A stretch of DNA of 64,000 nt from Pontibacter diazotrophicus (GTDB lineage: Bacteria > Bacteroidota > Bacteroidia > Cytophagales > Hymenobacteraceae). The stretch covers positions 62,001 to 126,000 of the forward strand of contig NZ_QRGR01000003.1 of NCBI RefSeq assembly GCF_003367245.1, read 5' to 3'. A model generated the notes under the pieces. The model worked only from the letters and a program-made list of their open reading frames with translations, searched no databases and was not told the DNA's origin. The position numbers and the translations under genes were made by a program. Shown piece after piece: positions 26,137-35,658 of this stretch. Position 1 is the stretch's first letter, and every line of letters begins with the position of its first letter.

Positions 26137-26172
26137 ACTATCCGGCCCGACTCAACCTGAAGGCCGGATAGT
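26137..26172 (+). terminator. GC-rich hairpin between the chain-length and polymerase genes
   Basis: ACTATCCGGCC (26137-26147) and GGCCGGATAGT (26162-26172) form a perfect 11-base-pair stem with a 14-base loop. There is no strong T-run after it. It lies about 100 bases after the chain-length gene and 50 bases before the polymerase ATG, so it may be a terminator or a partial attenuator within the locus. Confidence 0.6.
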
Positions 26173-26221
26173 ATTCAAATACAACTACCACCACCTGCAC
26201 AAACACTCATCAACAATAATC

Positions 26222-27694
26222 ATGAGTCAATTTATCAACCCTTCTGCAAACATACCGAAGGCTATACTTCTACCCCTTGGAATACTAATTGCTATAGGCA
26301 TAGGCTGGTTAACCTCTTTGATGGGTATAGCAGCACCAGCCATTCTGGTGGTATTAGCCTTCGCTATTCCGTTTGTTGTTGCTGTTTTCTATGAACCCAA
26401 ATATGGGTTGATGGCCTTTATTGTTTTCTGCTTCACAGTTCAGATTTTCTTAAGAGAGGTTGGAGGCAGCATACCATATGGCATTTTAGGTGAAGCCCTG
26501 CTACTCCTAACATGGATTGCCGTTCTGTCAAATTCATCTAATAAAAAGTTTGAATGGAGCAATCTAAGGAGCGACCTGATGTACCTTACCCTGTTCTGGT
26601 TCTTTATAAACATAGTGGAAGTTTTCAATCCCGCTGATGTTAGTGTAAGGGGATGGCTACAGGAAATTAGAGGTACCAGCTTAATCTGGTTTTTAGTGGT
26701 GCCTTTGGCCTTGCTTGTCTTTAACAAAAATAAAGACCTGAACATTTTCCTATACCTCATCATTGGCATATCGATACTTGCCGCTATCAATGGTGTAAAG
26801 CAGTTGTATATAGGGCCATGGCCTGGTGAACAAGCATTCCTGAATGGTCCTTCTCAAAAGACACACATCCTGTTTGGTAAGCTGCGTGTGTTTTCCTTCT
26901 ACAGTGATGCAGGAAATTTCGGAGCCTCCCAGGCCCATATCGGCTTGATAGCTCTGATACTGGCTCTAGGTCCGTTCAAGCTTTGGAAAAGAATTCTACT
27001 ATTTTTAGCTGCAGGTCTTTTGTTTTACGGCATGCTTATCTCTGGAACAAGGGGAGCCTTATATGCCCTGGTAGTAGGATTAGCTGTGGCCATCTTCCTG
27101 AGTAAGAACTTCAAGATGATGATCTTAGGTACAGCCATTGCTTTCAGTGGCTTATTCCTTCTGAAATTCACTTCCATCGGCAGCGGCTCATATCACGTTC
27201 AAAGGTTGCGCTCGGCACTTAACCCTGAAGATGCCTCTCTGGGTGTAAGGCTATATAACCAGGAAAGGCTAGCCGAATACCTTGATACACGACCTTTTGG
27301 AGGTGGCATGGGTGTAATTGGTTTTTGGGGAGTGAAATATAACTCTGACAGATACCTTGCCTCCATACCGCCAGACAGCTATTGGGTTAAAGTATGGGCC
27401 ATGTATGGCATCGTAGGCTTTATCTTATGGTTTGGCATTATGATGTACATTTTGGGCAAGTGCTGTGGCATTGTATGGAATACAAGAGACAAACGCCTTA
27501 GAATAAAACTCATGGCACTCACGGCAGGCGCAGCAGGTATACTCTTCTGTAGCTATGGCAATGAAGTGATCAATGCCATGCCATCCTCTATGATCGTTTA
27601 CATATCGTGGGCTTTCATTTTCCTCGGCCCAAAGTTAGATAACAAGTTAGACAGCAAAAAACGAGAAGCAGCGTTAGCAGAATCTTATGCATAG
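26222..27694 (+). CDS. O-antigen ligase/polymerase-like (Wzy) membrane protein
   Basis: A 490-residue integral membrane protein with about 11-12 helices. A large extracytoplasmic loop region (about 330-400) carries SLGVRLYNQERLAEYL and PFGGGMGVIGFWG. The LISGTRGALYALVVGLAVAIF segment is the typical core of the Wzy/WaaL O-antigen ligase family. Set between the chain-length protein and glycosyltransferases, it is most likely the polymerase that joins lipid-linked repeat units in the periplasm. It overlaps the next glycosyltransferase gene by eight bases. Confidence 0.85.
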   Translation: MSQFINPSANIPKAILLPLGILIAIGIGWLTSLMGIAAPAILVVLAFAIPFVVAVFYEPKYGLMAFIVFCFTVQIFLREVGGSIPYGILGEALLLLTWIAVLSNSSNKKFEWSNLRSDLMYLTLFWFFINIVEVFNPADVSVRGWLQEIRGTSLIWFLVVPLALLVFNKNKDLNIFLYLIIGISILAAINGVKQLYIGPWPGEQAFLNGPSQKTHILFGKLRVFSFYSDAGNFGASQAHIGLIALILALGPFKLWKRILLFLAAGLLFYGMLISGTRGALYALVVGLAVAIFLSKNFKMMILGTAIAFSGLFLLKFTSIGSGSYHVQRLRSALNPEDASLGVRLYNQERLAEYLDTRPFGGGMGVIGFWGVKYNSDRYLASIPPDSYWVKVWAMYGIVGFILWFGIMMYILGKCCGIVWNTRDKRLRIKLMALTAGAAGILFCSYGNEVINAMPSSMIVYISWAFIFLGPKLDNKLDSKKREAALAESYA

Positions 27695-28586
27695 CCCTTT
27701 AGTATCTATTATATCAGTTAACTATAACCAGGCTGAAGTTACCTGTGAGATGGTGGCATCACTGCGCCAGGTAACATATCCGAACCTGGAGATCATTGTG
27801 GTGGACAATGCCTCCCCTACTGATGACCCTTCACTTATCGAAAAGACATATCCGGAGGTAAAGCTGATAAGGTCATCTTCAAACCTGGGATATGCGGGAG
27901 GTAATAACCTTGGTGTTTTACAAGCTAAAGGCAAATACTTGCTTTTCCTGAACAATGACACCGAAGTAGATCCGGGTTTTCTGGAGCCTTTGGTGCAACT
28001 GTTTGAGAGTAACCCTAAGGCTGGCATCGCATCACCCAAGATAATCTTCTATGGAACCGATAACCTTATTCAGTATGCCGGTTCTACGGGCGTGAACCCG
28101 TGGACAGGCCGCAGTAAAGGTATCGGAAGCCAGGAGCGGGACAATGGGCAATACAATGTCTCCACTACTACCGCGCTGGCCGATGGTGCTGCCATGATGG
28201 TGCCTAAGAAAGTAATTGACCAGGTAGGCATGATGCCGGAGCTGTATTTCCTGTACTACGAAGAGCTGGACTGGTGCGAGATGATAAAAAGAGCCGGCTA
28301 CACGTGCCATTATGTAGCTGACGCTACTATTTATCACAAAGAGTCGGTTTCTGTGGGAAAATTCTCCGTACTAAAAACCTATTACATGAACAGGAACCGG
28401 TTACTCTTTATCAGAAGAAATGTTAACGGATGGGCATTTCTGACCAGTACAACGATTTTTCTGATGGCTGCCATTCCGAAGAAGGCCCTGAGTCACTCTT
28501 TACGCAGAGAATGGAAACACCTGCTTGCCCTGGGGCGCGGCTTGTGGTGGAATTTACAGAATCAAAATAGAACGCTACCTAATTAG
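27687..28586 (+). CDS. Glycosyltransferase family 2 (rhamnosyltransferase-like)
   Basis: A 299-residue soluble GT-A enzyme. It has the start VSIISVNYNQAEVT, IIVVDNASPTDD, the NLGYAGGNNLGV motif, a DxD-type site in LFLNNDTEVDPGF, and the acceptor-side segment YYEELDWCEMIKRAGY. This pattern matches the WbbL-like rhamnosyltransferase subgroup of GT2. A hydrophobic stretch near residues 245-265 may help it associate with the membrane. The donor sugar is not certain. Confidence 0.86.
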   Translation: MHSPLVSIISVNYNQAEVTCEMVASLRQVTYPNLEIIVVDNASPTDDPSLIEKTYPEVKLIRSSSNLGYAGGNNLGVLQAKGKYLLFLNNDTEVDPGFLEPLVQLFESNPKAGIASPKIIFYGTDNLIQYAGSTGVNPWTGRSKGIGSQERDNGQYNVSTTTALADGAAMMVPKKVIDQVGMMPELYFLYYEELDWCEMIKRAGYTCHYVADATIYHKESVSVGKFSVLKTYYMNRNRLLFIRRNVNGWAFLTSTTIFLMAAIPKKALSHSLRREWKHLLALGRGLWWNLQNQNRTLPN

Positions 28587-28645
28587 CTATTCCCCGTAAA
28601 GGACATTCAACTAACGCTTATGAAAGAATTTAGCAGAATTAAACC

Positions 28646-29854
28646 ATGCTTGCAATAGAGATATTTTTACAATCAGTTTTATATATAATTGGAGCTTTCC
28701 TGCTATTCAATTGCGCCTACCTCTTATTCTTTTCAATTGCTGGTCATAAGAATATAAAACGTTTACCCATTCCAGCTAGCAAGCAATTCTATCGCAAAAT
28801 CTGTATTCTTATTCCGGCCTACAGAGAAGACAATGTGATTTTAGAAACAAGCCAGGCGGCCCTTAACCAGCCCTATAACGGCGAGTTTGATGTGGTTGTG
28901 ATTGCAGACGGACTAAAATCAAGCACTATTCAGACACTAAAGCAGCAGGGGGCAAAAGTAATTGAAGTGAACTTCGAGAGAAGCACGAAAGGAAAAGCAC
29001 TTGCCTGGGCATTGGACGCACTTCCCAAAGATGAATATGATATAGCCGCCGTGCTTGACGTAGACAACCTGATGGGCACAAACTTTCTGGAAGAGATAAA
29101 TAAAGCCTTTGCAGCGGGTTACAAGGTGGTGCAAGCCCACAGGACAGCCAAAAACATGGACTCTGCGTTTGCCTTATTAGACACCTGCAACGAAGAGATA
29201 AACAACCACCTTTTCCGGAAGGGCCAGTTTGCCGTAGGCCTGTCCTCCTGCCTTATTGGCTCGGGTATGGCTTTTCAATTTTCCTATTTAATTAAGCTTT
29301 TAGTAGGTATAGGTGAAACGGTAGGTGAAGATAAGGAAATAGACATGCGTATCGCCAAAGATCAGGTAAAAATCTGCTACCTCGACAAAGTGTATGTGTA
29401 CGACGAGAAAATTGAAAACGCAAAGGTATTTACCCAGCAAAGAACAAGGTGGATAGCTGCTCAGGTAGATTTATTAAAGGAACATGCTGGTGAAGGGGTG
29501 CTGCAGCTATTCAAGCACGGGAATATTGAGTTCTTCAATAAAATCCTTCAAACCATTATTATGCCCCGCACGCTGCTGGCAGGTGTGTTAGGAGTGTTTT
29601 TCCTGTTGTCATTTTTCATTCCTTATGCTCCTGCTCCCCATTTCTGGGGCGGGCTGCTGGTAGCATACATTGCTGCCATGTTCCTAGCCTTACCAGGCAG
29701 ACTCTATAACAGAAACCTGTTCGCAGCTATGCTTAGGCTGCCTTATGCTTTATTTTGTATGTGCGCGGCTTTATTGAAGATGAATAAAACAAAATCTTCC
29801 TTTTTGCCTACACCGCATAAAGCCAAAGCCGTTTCGTCTGACGTTAATAACTAA
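28646..29854 (+). CDS. Membrane-bound processive-type glycosyltransferase family 2
   Basis: A 402-residue protein. An N-terminal helix (about 8-30) precedes a GT-A domain with ICILIPAYREDNVI, VVVIADGL, AVLDVDNL (the DxD) and the QQRTRW box, the Q-x-x-R-W signature of processive beta-glycosyltransferases such as cellulose and hyaluronan synthases. Two or three C-terminal helices follow (MPRTLLAGVLGVFFLLSFF, LVAYIAAMFLALPG). It could add several sugars or extrude a chain, but within a Wzy-type locus a single-step role is also possible. Confidence 0.84.
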   Translation: MLAIEIFLQSVLYIIGAFLLFNCAYLLFFSIAGHKNIKRLPIPASKQFYRKICILIPAYREDNVILETSQAALNQPYNGEFDVVVIADGLKSSTIQTLKQQGAKVIEVNFERSTKGKALAWALDALPKDEYDIAAVLDVDNLMGTNFLEEINKAFAAGYKVVQAHRTAKNMDSAFALLDTCNEEINNHLFRKGQFAVGLSSCLIGSGMAFQFSYLIKLLVGIGETVGEDKEIDMRIAKDQVKICYLDKVYVYDEKIENAKVFTQQRTRWIAAQVDLLKEHAGEGVLQLFKHGNIEFFNKILQTIIMPRTLLAGVLGVFFLLSFFIPYAPAPHFWGGLLVAYIAAMFLALPGRLYNRNLFAAMLRLPYALFCMCAALLKMNKTKSSFLPTPHKAKAVSSDVNN

Positions 29855-29871
29855 TTTTTAATCAGCTACCT

Positions 29872-29952
29872 ATGCCTTTTGAAATAATTGCCCTACCAGC
29901 CCTGATTTGTCTGATTGCAGGCTTTATCAGTGGATTTAAAAGCGCAAAATAG
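29872..29952 (+). CDS. Possible 26-residue single-helix membrane peptide
   Basis: An ATG 17 bases after the preceding glycosyltransferase stop opens a 26-codon frame ending in TAG. The peptide begins MPFEIIALPALICLIAGF and ends SGFKSAK. One hydrophobic helix is followed by a short Lys-containing tail, the classic layout of a small inner-membrane protein. The tight spacing within the operon supports it; the short length means chance cannot be excluded. Confidence 0.42.
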   Translation: MPFEIIALPALICLIAGFISGFKSAK

Positions 29953-30034
29953 ACCTTCAATTTACTTTTATACGCCACAGACACACGCACTTTAGGGGTA
30001 ACCAACAAGTGTCGTCTATAAACCCTTCCTAACT

Positions 30035-31216
30035 ATGTTGATTCTTAAAGTTATATTTTGGTTTGCCCTCGCTGTTATTCTGTATACCTATGTAGGGTAT
30101 GGACTGATAGTCTGGCTATGGGCAAAGGCAAAAAGCTTGTTGGGTGCCAACAAAGAGCGCTATGCCCACAACTTTGAGCCTGAAGTGACCTTAGTAGTGC
30201 CTGCCTATAACGAAGGTGATATCTTAAAAAGCAAAATAGAGGATTGTTTATCCTTAGACTACCCGGCAGAAAAATTACAGATTACCTTTATTACAGACGG
30301 GTCTACTGATAATTCAGAAGAGGTATTGTCATGTTATCCGCAGGTAATGCACCTACACTCACAGGTTAGGGGCGGCAAATCTTTGGCTGAAAACAGGGCT
30401 ATGGAATTTGTGAACACACCCTACGTCATCTTTACTGACTGCAACACCTTCCTGAACAGGGAGGCAGTCCGGGAAATGGTAAAACACTACCAGAATCCAG
30501 CAGTTGGCGCTGTGTCTGGTGAAAAAAAGATACTTTCAGAGGGTTCATCATCTGGGTCTGGAGAAGGCCTGTACTGGAAATATGAATCTTTTTTAAAGCG
30601 CTGCGATTCGCAGATACACAGTTTGATGGGTGCAGCCGGCGAATTAGTCTCTTTCAGGTCAGACTTATTCCAACCACTGGAGGCAGACACTATTCTCGAT
30701 GACTTTGTGCAATCCTTACGGATTGTAGACAAAGGGTATAAAGTAGTTTATGAGCCGGATGCCTATGCCATGGAAGCTCCTTCAGCGTCTCTGGCTGAGG
30801 AGATGAAAAGAAAAATTCGCATCTGTGCCGGTGGCTGGCAGTCTATGGCGCGCCTCACTTCTTTACTAAATCCTTTCCGCCAGCCAATTGTCACATTCCT
30901 TTATCTGTCGCACCGGGTGCTGCGCTGGAGCCTCACTCCTGCTCTGCTTGCTTTGTTACTGCCTCTGTCTGCAGTCTTAGCCTGGTTACAAGGCGGCATT
31001 TATACGTTTGTTTTTGCCATGCAAATCCTTTTTTACCTGATGGCATGGGCGGGCTGGAGTGCAGAGGCAAGAGGTGTCAAGATAAAGGCTCTGGTTGTTC
31101 CGCTTTATTTTACGATGATGAACCTGGCTGTTTTTGCAGGTTTCTCACGGTTCATACGTCGCGCCCAACCTGCCGCCTGGGAAAAGGCCGAGCGAGCCAC
31201 AACCCTGTCTACGTAA
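30035..31216 (+). CDS. Membrane-associated glycosyltransferase family 2
   Basis: A 393-residue protein with an N-terminal helix (about 3-28) and a GT-A domain with EVTLVVPAYNEGDIL, ITFITDGSTDNS, RGGKSLAENRAME and VIFTDCNTFL at the DxD position (here DCN). An acceptor region (SSSGSGEGLYWKYESFLK, TILDDFVQSLRI) follows, then three C-terminal helices. It resembles IcaA/NodC-related enzymes, but the full QxxRW box is not plain (CAGGWQSMARL stands near its place). It probably acts at the cytoplasmic face of the membrane on a lipid-linked acceptor. Confidence 0.83.
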   Translation: MLILKVIFWFALAVILYTYVGYGLIVWLWAKAKSLLGANKERYAHNFEPEVTLVVPAYNEGDILKSKIEDCLSLDYPAEKLQITFITDGSTDNSEEVLSCYPQVMHLHSQVRGGKSLAENRAMEFVNTPYVIFTDCNTFLNREAVREMVKHYQNPAVGAVSGEKKILSEGSSSGSGEGLYWKYESFLKRCDSQIHSLMGAAGELVSFRSDLFQPLEADTILDDFVQSLRIVDKGYKVVYEPDAYAMEAPSASLAEEMKRKIRICAGGWQSMARLTSLLNPFRQPIVTFLYLSHRVLRWSLTPALLALLLPLSAVLAWLQGGIYTFVFAMQILFYLMAWAGWSAEARGVKIKALVVPLYFTMMNLAVFAGFSRFIRRAQPAAWEKAERATTLST

Positions 31217-31320
31217 TGTGGGAATCACCCAAATAGCGGCCATGCTAAAAGAAGAGACAAGCCGCTTTTAGTAACCACACCCAAAAGCAATAGAATCTCG
31301 ATTAATATATAGAAAATAAC

Positions 31321-32181
31321 ATGCATGTCTTTAAAAACCCTACCTGGTTAAACCAGTTTTCATACCCTTATAAAACCTTTGAAGAGATACCGGCTTCTGT
31401 ATTTGACACTATCAACCAGGACCTGATGCGGGTTCAAAGCACTGAACCTTTAGTGAGTATAATTATTGCAGCCTGGAACGAAGAGATTAATATTTTACAT
31501 TGTCTGGCAAGTTTATCTAAAACTAAAACCTCCATCCCATTCGAAATTATTGTTGTTAACAATAACTCAACAGATAACACACAGCAGGTGCTGGATAAAT
31601 TAAAAGTTAAAAACTTATTTCAGAAAATACAGGGATGTGGGCCTGCAAGGCAATTAGGCAGTGAGAATGCTAAAGGCAAATATATTCTGTTGGCCGATGC
31701 TGATTGCTATTACCCTACCTGCTGGGTGGATGAGATGATGAAAGTTTTACAGCGTCCGGGAGTGGTTTGCGTATACGGAAGATATTCCTTTATTCCGGAG
31801 CCAGGTTTTCAGCGCTGGAAACTCTTTCTTATGGAAAAACTTAAAGATATCATAGCAGATATAAGGCACCTTAAAAGACCCTATTTAAATGCCTACGGCA
31901 TCAGCATGGGATACGTGAAAGAGTACGGCTTAAAGGTAGGATATGTGAAGTATAATATCAGAGGAGATGATGGACGGTTATGTTTTGACCTGATGCAATT
32001 TGGCAAGGTGGTGCAAGTTAGGTCCGATCGCGCCCGGGCCTGGACAAGACCTCGTACTCTTCAGAAAGATGGTAGTTTAAGCAACGCCTTTCGTAAAAGG
32101 ATTATCGTAGAGATAAAGCGTTTCAACAAGTTGCTAACACCTCTTCCACCACATGATACTAAAACTTCACTTAATGATTAA
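31321..32181 (+). CDS. Glycosyltransferase family 2
   Basis: A 286-residue soluble GT-A enzyme. Landmarks are LVSIIIAAWNEEINILHCL, FEIIVVNNNSTDNT, GPARQLGSENAKGKYILLADADCYYP with the metal-binding DAD, and a C-terminal IRGDDGRLCFDLMQFGKV corresponding to the catalytic-base region. The first 40 residues (MHVFKNPTWLNQF...) are an N-terminal extension of unknown purpose. It follows the previous glycosyltransferase by about 100 bases. Confidence 0.84.
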   Translation: MHVFKNPTWLNQFSYPYKTFEEIPASVFDTINQDLMRVQSTEPLVSIIIAAWNEEINILHCLASLSKTKTSIPFEIIVVNNNSTDNTQQVLDKLKVKNLFQKIQGCGPARQLGSENAKGKYILLADADCYYPTCWVDEMMKVLQRPGVVCVYGRYSFIPEPGFQRWKLFLMEKLKDIIADIRHLKRPYLNAYGISMGYVKEYGLKVGYVKYNIRGDDGRLCFDLMQFGKVVQVRSDRARAWTRPRTLQKDGSLSNAFRKRIIVEIKRFNKLLTPLPPHDTKTSLND

Positions 32182-32329
32182 ATAAAGTTTTTATCTTTGA
32201 AACCTGCTTGTTGTTAATTAGTATCCATTAACTCCAGCACAGGGTACATAAATGGATATCGCAGGTTAAAATAAATTTTTACCTGCAGTAAGCGCGCTCT
32301 TATTTAATTTTTACTCGATAACAAGCTCA

Positions 32330-33556
32330 ATGAATTTTGTATTTGTCAGTCTGCAACGTATCAATACCGATAGGGACTCCACTTCTACCAGTTTGGCAAA
32401 GGAGCTGGCAAAGAACCATCGTGTACTTTATATAAACTCTCCTATTGATAGAAGAACCTATTATTCTAAAAACATAGACAACTTTACCAAGTCCCATATT
32501 AAATGCATTAAAACCGGAGAGGGAAAACTTAAACAACTGAATAAGAACCTATGGGTGCTTAACCCATCAAGAATGATTGAGTCCATTAATTGGATACCAT
32601 CTACCTCTGTCTTCTCCTTTTTTAACCGGAAGAATAACCTTCAGTTTTCAAAGGATATAAAAGAAGCAGTAGAAGCGCTTGGTTTTGATAACTACATTCT
32701 AATAAACGACAAGGATATTTTCAGGAGCTTTTACCTTAAAGAAATACTTAAGCCAGACAAATACATTTACCTGGATAGGGATTACACCATCGGTATGGAC
32801 TATTGGAAGAAGCATGGTGTAGAGCTTGAGCCCAGACTGATGCAAAAATCAGATGCCGTGGTATGTAATTCCCACGATTTTGTAAAAAGGGCCAAATTAT
32901 ATAATCCTAATAGCTTTTATATAGGCAACGGGTTTAATCTGGAGCAATACAACAATAAAGAAGACTTTCCTGTGCCAGATGATTTGAAAGGCATTCCCGG
33001 ACCTATCGTTGGTTATGTAGGAGCACTGATTACCTTACGCTTAGATTTAGACATGATGATAGGCATGGCTGAGGCAAGGCCGGATTTAAGCTTTGTTCTG
33101 ATTGGATGGGAAGATGAAGCATTCGAGAAAAGCAGCCTTCATACACTGTCTAATGTCTACTTCTTAGGAAAAAAACATACAAAAGATGTGCCTGCATATA
33201 TCAAGCATTTTGATGTGTGTATCAATCCCCAGGTTTTAAATGAGATTACCAGTGGTAATTTTCCTTTAAAGATTGTGGAATACCTGGCAATGGGTAAACC
33301 TGTAGTTGCCACTACTACCCCTACCATGCAGGAAATTTTCGGCCGCCATACCTATCTTGCCGACAGCACCAATAATTTTCTAGAGCAAATAGATAGAGCC
33401 CTCCGGGAAGAGCAGCTTTCATCCGGCATACAGTACAGGAGAGACTTCGCTGCTAATTTCAGCTGGAAGAATGTGGCCTCGGCCCTTATTAAATCCATTG
33501 AGTCCATTAAATGTGCCCAGCCAACGCGCCAGGCACACATTGCGACTAAATTATGA
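32330..33556 (+). CDS. Glycosyltransferase of the GT-B, TuaH/GT1-like group
   Basis: A 408-residue GT-B enzyme. The N-terminal half starts FVFVSLQRINTDRDSTSTSLAKEL, and VVCNSHDFVKRA ends that domain. The nucleotide-sugar half has GPIVGYVGALI and GNFPLKIVEYLAMGKPVVATTTPTMQ, the usual donor-binding loop. It resembles glycosyltransferases such as TuaH. TATCTTTG at 32192-32199, a -7-like element, lies about 130 bases before the start, but no -33 partner is seen. Its stop overlaps the ATG of a 51-residue ORF. Confidence 0.84.
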   Translation: MNFVFVSLQRINTDRDSTSTSLAKELAKNHRVLYINSPIDRRTYYSKNIDNFTKSHIKCIKTGEGKLKQLNKNLWVLNPSRMIESINWIPSTSVFSFFNRKNNLQFSKDIKEAVEALGFDNYILINDKDIFRSFYLKEILKPDKYIYLDRDYTIGMDYWKKHGVELEPRLMQKSDAVVCNSHDFVKRAKLYNPNSFYIGNGFNLEQYNNKEDFPVPDDLKGIPGPIVGYVGALITLRLDLDMMIGMAEARPDLSFVLIGWEDEAFEKSSLHTLSNVYFLGKKHTKDVPAYIKHFDVCINPQVLNEITSGNFPLKIVEYLAMGKPVVATTTPTMQEIFGRHTYLADSTNNFLEQIDRALREEQLSSGIQYRRDFAANFSWKNVASALIKSIESIKCAQPTRQAHIATKL

Positions 33557-33708
33557 ATATTACATATAGATGCGCCTGCATTACCACAGGCAAAAGTTTC
33601 AGTACATTCCAAACCCACGCCAAAATTGAGCAGGTAGTTGTTGACTGGGTGAACAGATATATTACTTACAAAGAAAATAAGCCAGTTAATACAGGGGCAA
33701 AAGCATAA
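33553..33708 (+). CDS. Possible 51-residue protein translationally coupled to the GT gene
   Basis: The ATG at 33553 overlaps the TGA of the glycosyltransferase in the ATGA arrangement typical of coupled genes, and the frame runs 51 codons to a TAA. The peptide (MNITYRCACITTGKSF... ending NTGAKA) is soluble, with a CAC pair and no family I know. A read-through tail of the upstream gene after a mutation is another explanation. Confidence 0.4.
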   Translation: MNITYRCACITTGKSFSTFQTHAKIEQVVVDWVNRYITYKENKPVNTGAKA

Positions 33709-34035
33709 CAGCTCCAGCATTAACAGGTAAAATAACATGAATTGGGGAATTAAATAACATTCAAATAATATGTTAAGAATGGCTTAAACAGTGAGTCGAT
33801 TGTTAAGTCATCACAGGCACAATGTCACTTATCCGACTTGTAGACTAAATTTCCCAAACTAGAAGAATACAGCATCCCATATTTATAGCATGGGTTCTGG
33901 AAATATAAACTTCAAAGAATCAACTTTCAGGTTCACGTTAAAATATCATTACAAGCGTTAAGCCTTACCAATACGACTTTCCATTCATAATGCTTGGCAG
34001 GCTGACGCTAAGTTCTAAGTGTACTTAAAGATAAC
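33709..34035. other. Intergenic region before the flippase gene
   Basis: AT-rich, with no gene, strong hairpin or clear promoter pair seen. A sigma-54-like string near 33995 has its GG and GC one base too close together. Confidence 0.4.
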
Positions 34036-35565
34036 ATGAGTTCTATTCCCCTTAAAGAAGAAGCTGTAGCAGGCAAAAACCAATCCCAATGGTTTGATAC
34101 AAAACATCTCCGGTCCGACTTAAAGTCCCGATCTGTAAAAGGGGGATTCAGTACCATCGCGGGGCAGGTGTTTTCGTTTCTTCTGAATATTTCCTCAACT
34201 ATTCTACTTGCAAGGCTGCTCACTCCGGAGGATTACGGGCTTGTGGCCATGGTTACCGCTGTTACAGGCTTTGTTACCATTTTCAAGGATCTGGGTTTGT
34301 CATCCGCTGTAATCCAGAAGGAGCACATAAACCAGCAACAGGTAAGCGCCGTGTTCTGGATAAATGTGTTTATTAGTTTAGGCATAGCGCTCATCGTGTC
34401 TTTGCTTGCCCCTGTTCTAGCTAGTTTCTACAACGAGGAAAGGCTATTTTACATCACATTGGTTTTCTCTTTGGGTATTTTTATATCAGGACTTTCCCTT
34501 CAGCACAATGCCCTTATGAAGCGGCAGATGAAGTTTCATAACCTGGCGCTTATCAATACAGCAAGTGCATTCTTAGGTATTCTTTGCGGAGTAGTGCTGG
34601 CCTGGTTTGGTTTTGGCTACTGGGCCCTTGTCGCTATCACAATTCTGTTCCCCGTGTTTAGTACAGTTGCTTTATGGTTCGTGTGTGACTGGAGACCAAA
34701 CTTTACCTTGAAGGCGAATGATGTGAAATCTTTTTTAAAGTTCGGAGCGGGAATAACCGGTTTCGACCTGATCAACTACTTTTCCAGAAACATGGATAAT
34801 GTGTTGATTGGTAAATTCATAGGTTCTATAGCCTTAGGTTTGTATACGAAGGCTTACCAGTTGTTATTACTTCCCATCACCCAGTTAAGGGACCCCTTGA
34901 ACAGTGTTGCCCTCCCGGCGCTGAGCACGCTGCAAAATGATAGGGGAAATTATAAAAGCTATTACAGTAGGTTTCTATTTATACTCGCGTTTTTTTCTAT
35001 GCCTGCGGTAGTTTTTATGGCTGTGTTCTCAGAAGAACTAATCCTGATAGTTTTAGGAGAGCAATGGATAGAAGCAAGCTCAATTTTCCGTATTTTGGCC
35101 CTTGCGGCTTTTATTCAGCCAATTCTGAGTACCGTAGGTTTAGTTATGATATCAACCGGAGACACAAAACGCTATTTTATCTGGGGCTGCATCAACGCAG
35201 TATTAGTAGTTACTGCCTTCTTTATAGGCGTACAATGGGGCGTTGATGGTGTAGCCAAGGCTTATGTAGCTGTCACCTATCTCCTATTCTTCCCGGCTTT
35301 ATTTTATTCATTGCACGGCTCCCCGGTTTCAGTAACTTTATTCCTGAAGGAAATTTCTTTTCCTGCTATATTTTCTATCATCTGCGGAGTTGCTATGTAC
35401 TACTACCGGGGCTACTTCGGAGATCTACACGACATTATTCTATGTATGACAGGCTTTTTAACCGGGGCCGTACTTTATCTCGCACTGTGGTTCTCTACTA
35501 AAGCAAGCAGAGAAAGAGCCAAACAGGTACTGGAAATAAGACATGTATTGACCAAGAAAATCTAA
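34036..35565 (+). CDS. Wzx-like polysaccharide flippase (MOP/PST family)
   Basis: A 509-residue protein with about 12-14 helices. The N-terminal soluble stretch (1-38) is followed by GGFSTIAGQVFSFLLNISSTILLARLLTPEDYGLVAM, shown here only to mark the start of the first two helices at residues 36-70. LGLSSAVIQKEHINQQQ and the long central amphipathic stretch are typical of the lipopolysaccharide/teichuronic acid exporter (TuaB/WzxC) group. It should flip undecaprenyl-linked repeat units to the periplasm for the polymerase encoded at 26.2 kb. Confidence 0.88.
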   Translation: MSSIPLKEEAVAGKNQSQWFDTKHLRSDLKSRSVKGGFSTIAGQVFSFLLNISSTILLARLLTPEDYGLVAMVTAVTGFVTIFKDLGLSSAVIQKEHINQQQVSAVFWINVFISLGIALIVSLLAPVLASFYNEERLFYITLVFSLGIFISGLSLQHNALMKRQMKFHNLALINTASAFLGILCGVVLAWFGFGYWALVAITILFPVFSTVALWFVCDWRPNFTLKANDVKSFLKFGAGITGFDLINYFSRNMDNVLIGKFIGSIALGLYTKAYQLLLLPITQLRDPLNSVALPALSTLQNDRGNYKSYYSRFLFILAFFSMPAVVFMAVFSEELILIVLGEQWIEASSIFRILALAAFIQPILSTVGLVMISTGDTKRYFIWGCINAVLVVTAFFIGVQWGVDGVAKAYVAVTYLLFFPALFYSLHGSPVSVTLFLKEISFPAIFSIICGVAMYYYRGYFGDLHDIILCMTGFLTGAVLYLALWFSTKASRERAKQVLEIRHVLTKKI

Positions 35566-35658
35566 CAGGCACTGTGTAAAAAAGAAAACCATTGTTAAAA
35601 TCTATTAGTATCAGAATAAATAGCTTTTTAACTAAGAAGATTGCCAACTAAAATATGC

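Noticed and set aside
31232..31268. AGCGGC/GCCGCT pair after the GT2 gene at 31216
   Set aside because: Only six base pairs with a long loop, so not a convincing terminator.
33994..34012. Sigma-54-like TTGGCAGGCTGACGCT before the flippase gene
   Set aside because: The GG and GC are nine bases apart instead of ten, a spacing that normally abolishes sigma-54 promoter function.
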